From contig NZ_JACRSN010000020.1 of assembly GCF_014384705.1 (NCBI RefSeq), positions 1-64,000 on the forward strand: DNA of 64,000 nt, written 5' to 3'. This stretch comes from Yeguia hominis. Lineage in GTDB: Bacteria > Bacillota > Clostridia > Oscillospirales > Acutalibacteraceae. Shown here one piece after another: positions 62,495 through 64,000 of this stretch. The notes below the pieces were generated by a model. The model saw only the letters and a program-made list of their open reading frames with translations, did not search any database and had not been told where the DNA came from. The translations under genes were made by a program, and so were the position numbers. Position 1 is the first letter of the stretch. Each line of letters opens with the position of its first letter.

Positions 62495-62541
62495 CAAAAA
62501 AGAAAAGCGCACAAGCAGACCGCTCGGTCCAGCTTATGCGC
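62495..62541 (-). terminator. strong terminator of a short transcription unit
   Basis: GCGCACAAGC (62507-62516) pairs with GCTTATGCGC (62532-62541), with an inner GACC/GGTC stem; on the minus strand TTTTCTTTTTT follows. Confidence 0.88.
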
Positions 62542-62638
62542 CGCTAATCCTGATTTGGTTTTGACAACTCCTACTGAGGAAGCTGCACCAATATTGCATT
62601 CGCACAAAGCCGAACCAGGTACGAAAAACGATAAACAT
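62534..62638 (-). CDS. 34-codon small ORF with ideal ribosome site
   Basis: ATG 62638 is preceded by AAAGGAGG at 8 bases, the best ribosome site in this interval. The peptide begins MFIVFRTWFGFVRMQYW and is rich in Phe, Trp and Arg; the stop TAA lies inside the terminator stem at 62532-62541. It may be a leader peptide that controls read-through into the glycosyltransferase cluster, or a small hydrophobic protein. No family recognised. Confidence 0.45.
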   Translation of the reverse strand: MFIVFRTWFGFVRMQYWCSFLSRSCQNQIRISGA

Positions 62639-62930
62639 GGCAGCAGCCTCCTTTCTATCAATGAATCATCTTTATTGTTGTCATATTCCTCGTCAAAAAG
62701 CCCTTTTACACAGGGATGTTCTCCCTCCCGGCCTGGAACTTCTTAACAGAAACTGCGATGAAATATATGCCGAAAGACGGAAACAGTTTTCCATCACGAA
62801 TGGCCGCCGCGTCTGATCGTGTTTTCCCACTTTCCTTGGCTGTCTCTATACAGCAATTTCAAACTCAACGCCGGGCGGATGCACTTTCAAGCCGAGTCTT
62901 TCTTCCTCGCTCCTTATAAGTGGCAATTTT
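62542..62930 (-). other. transcribed region with only degenerate reading frames
   Basis: Besides the 34-codon ORF, I see fragments such as ETAKESGKTRSDAAAIRDGK in one frame and LFDEEYDNNKDDSLIE in another, which could be pieces of a decayed short gene. None is long enough to name. Confidence 0.35.
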
Positions 62931-62959
62931 ATTATACGAAAAAGTTGGCACTTTTTCAA
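62931..62959 (-). promoter_or_regulatory. consensus promoter of the short transcription unit
   Basis: Minus-strand TTGAAA (62954-62959), 17 bases, perfect TATAAT (62931-62936). It gives a transcript of roughly 430 bases to the terminator at 62495-62541. Confidence 0.8.
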
Positions 62960-63060
62960 GAGGGGTTTTGAAAATATTACGGTTCAGGCTGATTACTTCG
63001 ATGTTTTTTCTCAGGTGTTGCTCTGCCCTGCAGTGGTGTCTTCTCCGGCACAAACGTTTT

Positions 63061-63828
63061 TTATCGAAGTGCTCCTGCCAGCACAAAACGAGCATCAGCG
63101 AACTCATAGCTGCATGTAGAGAGCGTAAGAATGCGATCGGATACATCGGGAGTAATTTCGCCGGAAAAGCAGGAACGGTTGACTGCTTTTCTAAGCCATA
63201 CTTCAAACTCCGCATCCGTAAAGCCGACTTCCCACGCATCGTCCTGTGGTGCGGCAACATACCCCGCGAAGAACTCCACTTTATCGCTTTTCTCCGGTGT
63301 TATCAGCAGCGCAACCGGATGATCGTCAAAGAATTCCTGCTTCTTGTATTTGTCAAGGCCCGTAAACATTGTGCCGTTCTTCCTGTGGTGTCCATAAATA
63401 ATGGAGTGCCGGTCGGCGAAGCTTGCATCATTTCGGGAATCCAGAAAGATACAGCCGGATCCGTTCCATTCGCCAGTGAACAGGTGCTTCAAATAATAGT
63501 CGTTATCCTCTCCCTGCACAACCGGATAATTGATCTCCGTTCCCTCAATGTAGATCCAGGCAACGATATCAGGGTTGATCTCACGCAGTGCAGCAAAATC
63601 CGCCTCAGGCCAAATTGTGTCGTCCTCATCCGGTTGTGTTTCTGCCCCGCCAGACTCGCTGGTAGCAGAAGGCTGTGGCACAGCAGTTTTCGGAGGAAGC
63701 GAAACCATGTGGCTGATATCGTCATACGCATCTTCCCCCACGCGGTACTCGGAACGAATTTCCCAGATCTTCCACGCAGAAAACGCCATGATGGCGATAA
63801 AAGTTGCTGTGAGAATCCCAAAGGGCAA
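63061..63828 (-). CDS. srtB: class B sortase
   Basis: 255 residues. An N-terminal TM helix (FGILTATFIAIMAFSAW), a Pro/Ser/Glu linker to about residue 70 and then the sortase B fold. WIYIEGTEINYPVVQGED, the catalytic His in HSIIYGHHRKNGTMF, the Cys in LTLSTCSYEFADARFVLAG and the following Arg are present. It attaches surface proteins to the peptidoglycan or pili. No ATG precedes the TM; TTG at 63828 is the only in-frame option before a TAG four codons upstream. The start may be non-canonical or the true N terminus lost. No obvious SrtB substrate (NPxTx-type) gene is nearby. Confidence 0.92.
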   Translation of the reverse strand: MPFGILTATFIAIMAFSAWKIWEIRSEYRVGEDAYDDISHMVSLPPKTAVPQPSATSESGGAETQPDEDDTIWPEADFAALREINPDIVAWIYIEGTEINYPVVQGEDNDYYLKHLFTGEWNGSGCIFLDSRNDASFADRHSIIYGHHRKNGTMFTGLDKYKKQEFFDDHPVALLITPEKSDKVEFFAGYVAAPQDDAWEVGFTDAEFEVWLRKAVNRSCFSGEITPDVSDRILTLSTCSYEFADARFVLAGALR

Positions 63829-64000
63829 TCTATTCTTCTAATTTGACAAGCAAAAAACATATTTGGATTTTTAATGGGGGATTCCATAGCCTTTGAATGT
63901 CAGAAGGAGTCTGCGGCACACCGCAGGCTCCTTCCCATACATAAAACTATTCGCCTTTTTCTTTTTTGTTTTTTCCAACTACAGCCCTGTCGCACAAAGC
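63829..64000. other. right-edge intergenic segment
   Basis: No gene. AAGGAGTCTGCG and CGCAGGCTCCTT (63904-63933) form a stem with one wobble pair but no adjacent T-run, so it is at most a weak terminator. Confidence 0.4.

Noticed and set aside
62865..63260. 131-codon minus-strand frame overlapping the sortase 3' end
   Set aside because: Shares sequence with the well-supported sortase in another frame, and its composition is Arg/His/Leu-rich as expected for a shadow.
63904..63933. Hairpin as terminator at the right edge
   Set aside because: No T-run on either side; kept only as a note.
1..64000. CRISPR arrays, rRNA and tRNA genes
   Set aside because: No regular direct repeats with spacers, no cas genes and no cloverleaf or rRNA sequence were noticed on either strand.

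Overview
The window looks like a chromosomal segment of a Firmicute of class Clostridia, probably a gut Oscillospirales/Ruminococcaceae-type organism. This is inferred from strong AGGAGG ribosome sites, a GlyQS-type glycyl-tRNA synthetase, class B sortase, DUF4317, VanZ, GtrA and OmpR-type two-component systems, moderate base composition and consensus TTGACA/TATAAT promoters. No rRNA, tRNA or CRISPR array was found. Naming an exact genus is not possible from the sequence alone.

Left part (1-34.4 kb) is compact and intact. After the tail of an IS3-family transposase come housekeeping genes on the minus strand (asnB, a CpXC protein, mnmA, an acidic helical protein, a FucI-family isomerase), then asparaginase and an UlaG-like lactonase on the plus strand. 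A long minus-strand operon (20.8 down to 8.5 kb) follows. Its order of transcription is aldolase/short-chain dehydrogenase fusion, PHP-domain protein, rhamnulokinase, DeoR regulator, then E2, E3 and a fused E1-alpha/beta of a 2-oxoacid dehydrogenase complex, and last a SorE-like zinc dehydrogenase. It starts at a consensus promoter with two inverted repeats. It reads as a deoxysugar (rhamnose/fucose type) pathway that splits the sugar into DHAP and lactaldehyde, oxidises the latter, and carries its own acyl-CoA-forming complex.

Divergent from it lies a complete shikimate to Phe/Tyr operon (aroF, tyrA, aroB, aroA, aroC, pheA, aroE-aroK fusion, aroQ; 21.0-29.4 kb). Most of its genes abut or overlap. 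It is preceded by a 39-codon leader peptide packed with Phe and Tyr codons and an intrinsic terminator, the layout of a classical transcription attenuator. rsmE and an EF-P 5-aminopentanone reductase-like SDR follow from a separate promoter, then convergent glyS and gtrA and a divergent P-loop-like ATPase with an altered Walker A.

Right part (34.4-64 kb) has an accessory, island-like character, and nearly all genes are on the minus strand. It holds two sensor kinase/response regulator pairs, an exported tandem-repeat protein next to an 11-bp-periodic operator-like array, DUF4317, two ABC exporters of the FtsX/MacB type with their ATPases, a lipoprotein serpin, two other cell-surface proteins, VanZ, and a KamA-family radical SAM enzyme downstream of three glycosyltransferase-like genes. 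A class B sortase closes the window. There are IS remnants and a MITE-like element with TA target duplication. About nine genes here are frameshifted or truncated, while I see none broken in the left 34 kb apart from the transposase cut off by the window edge. Several breaks fall in homopolymers, so real decay and sequence error are both possible.
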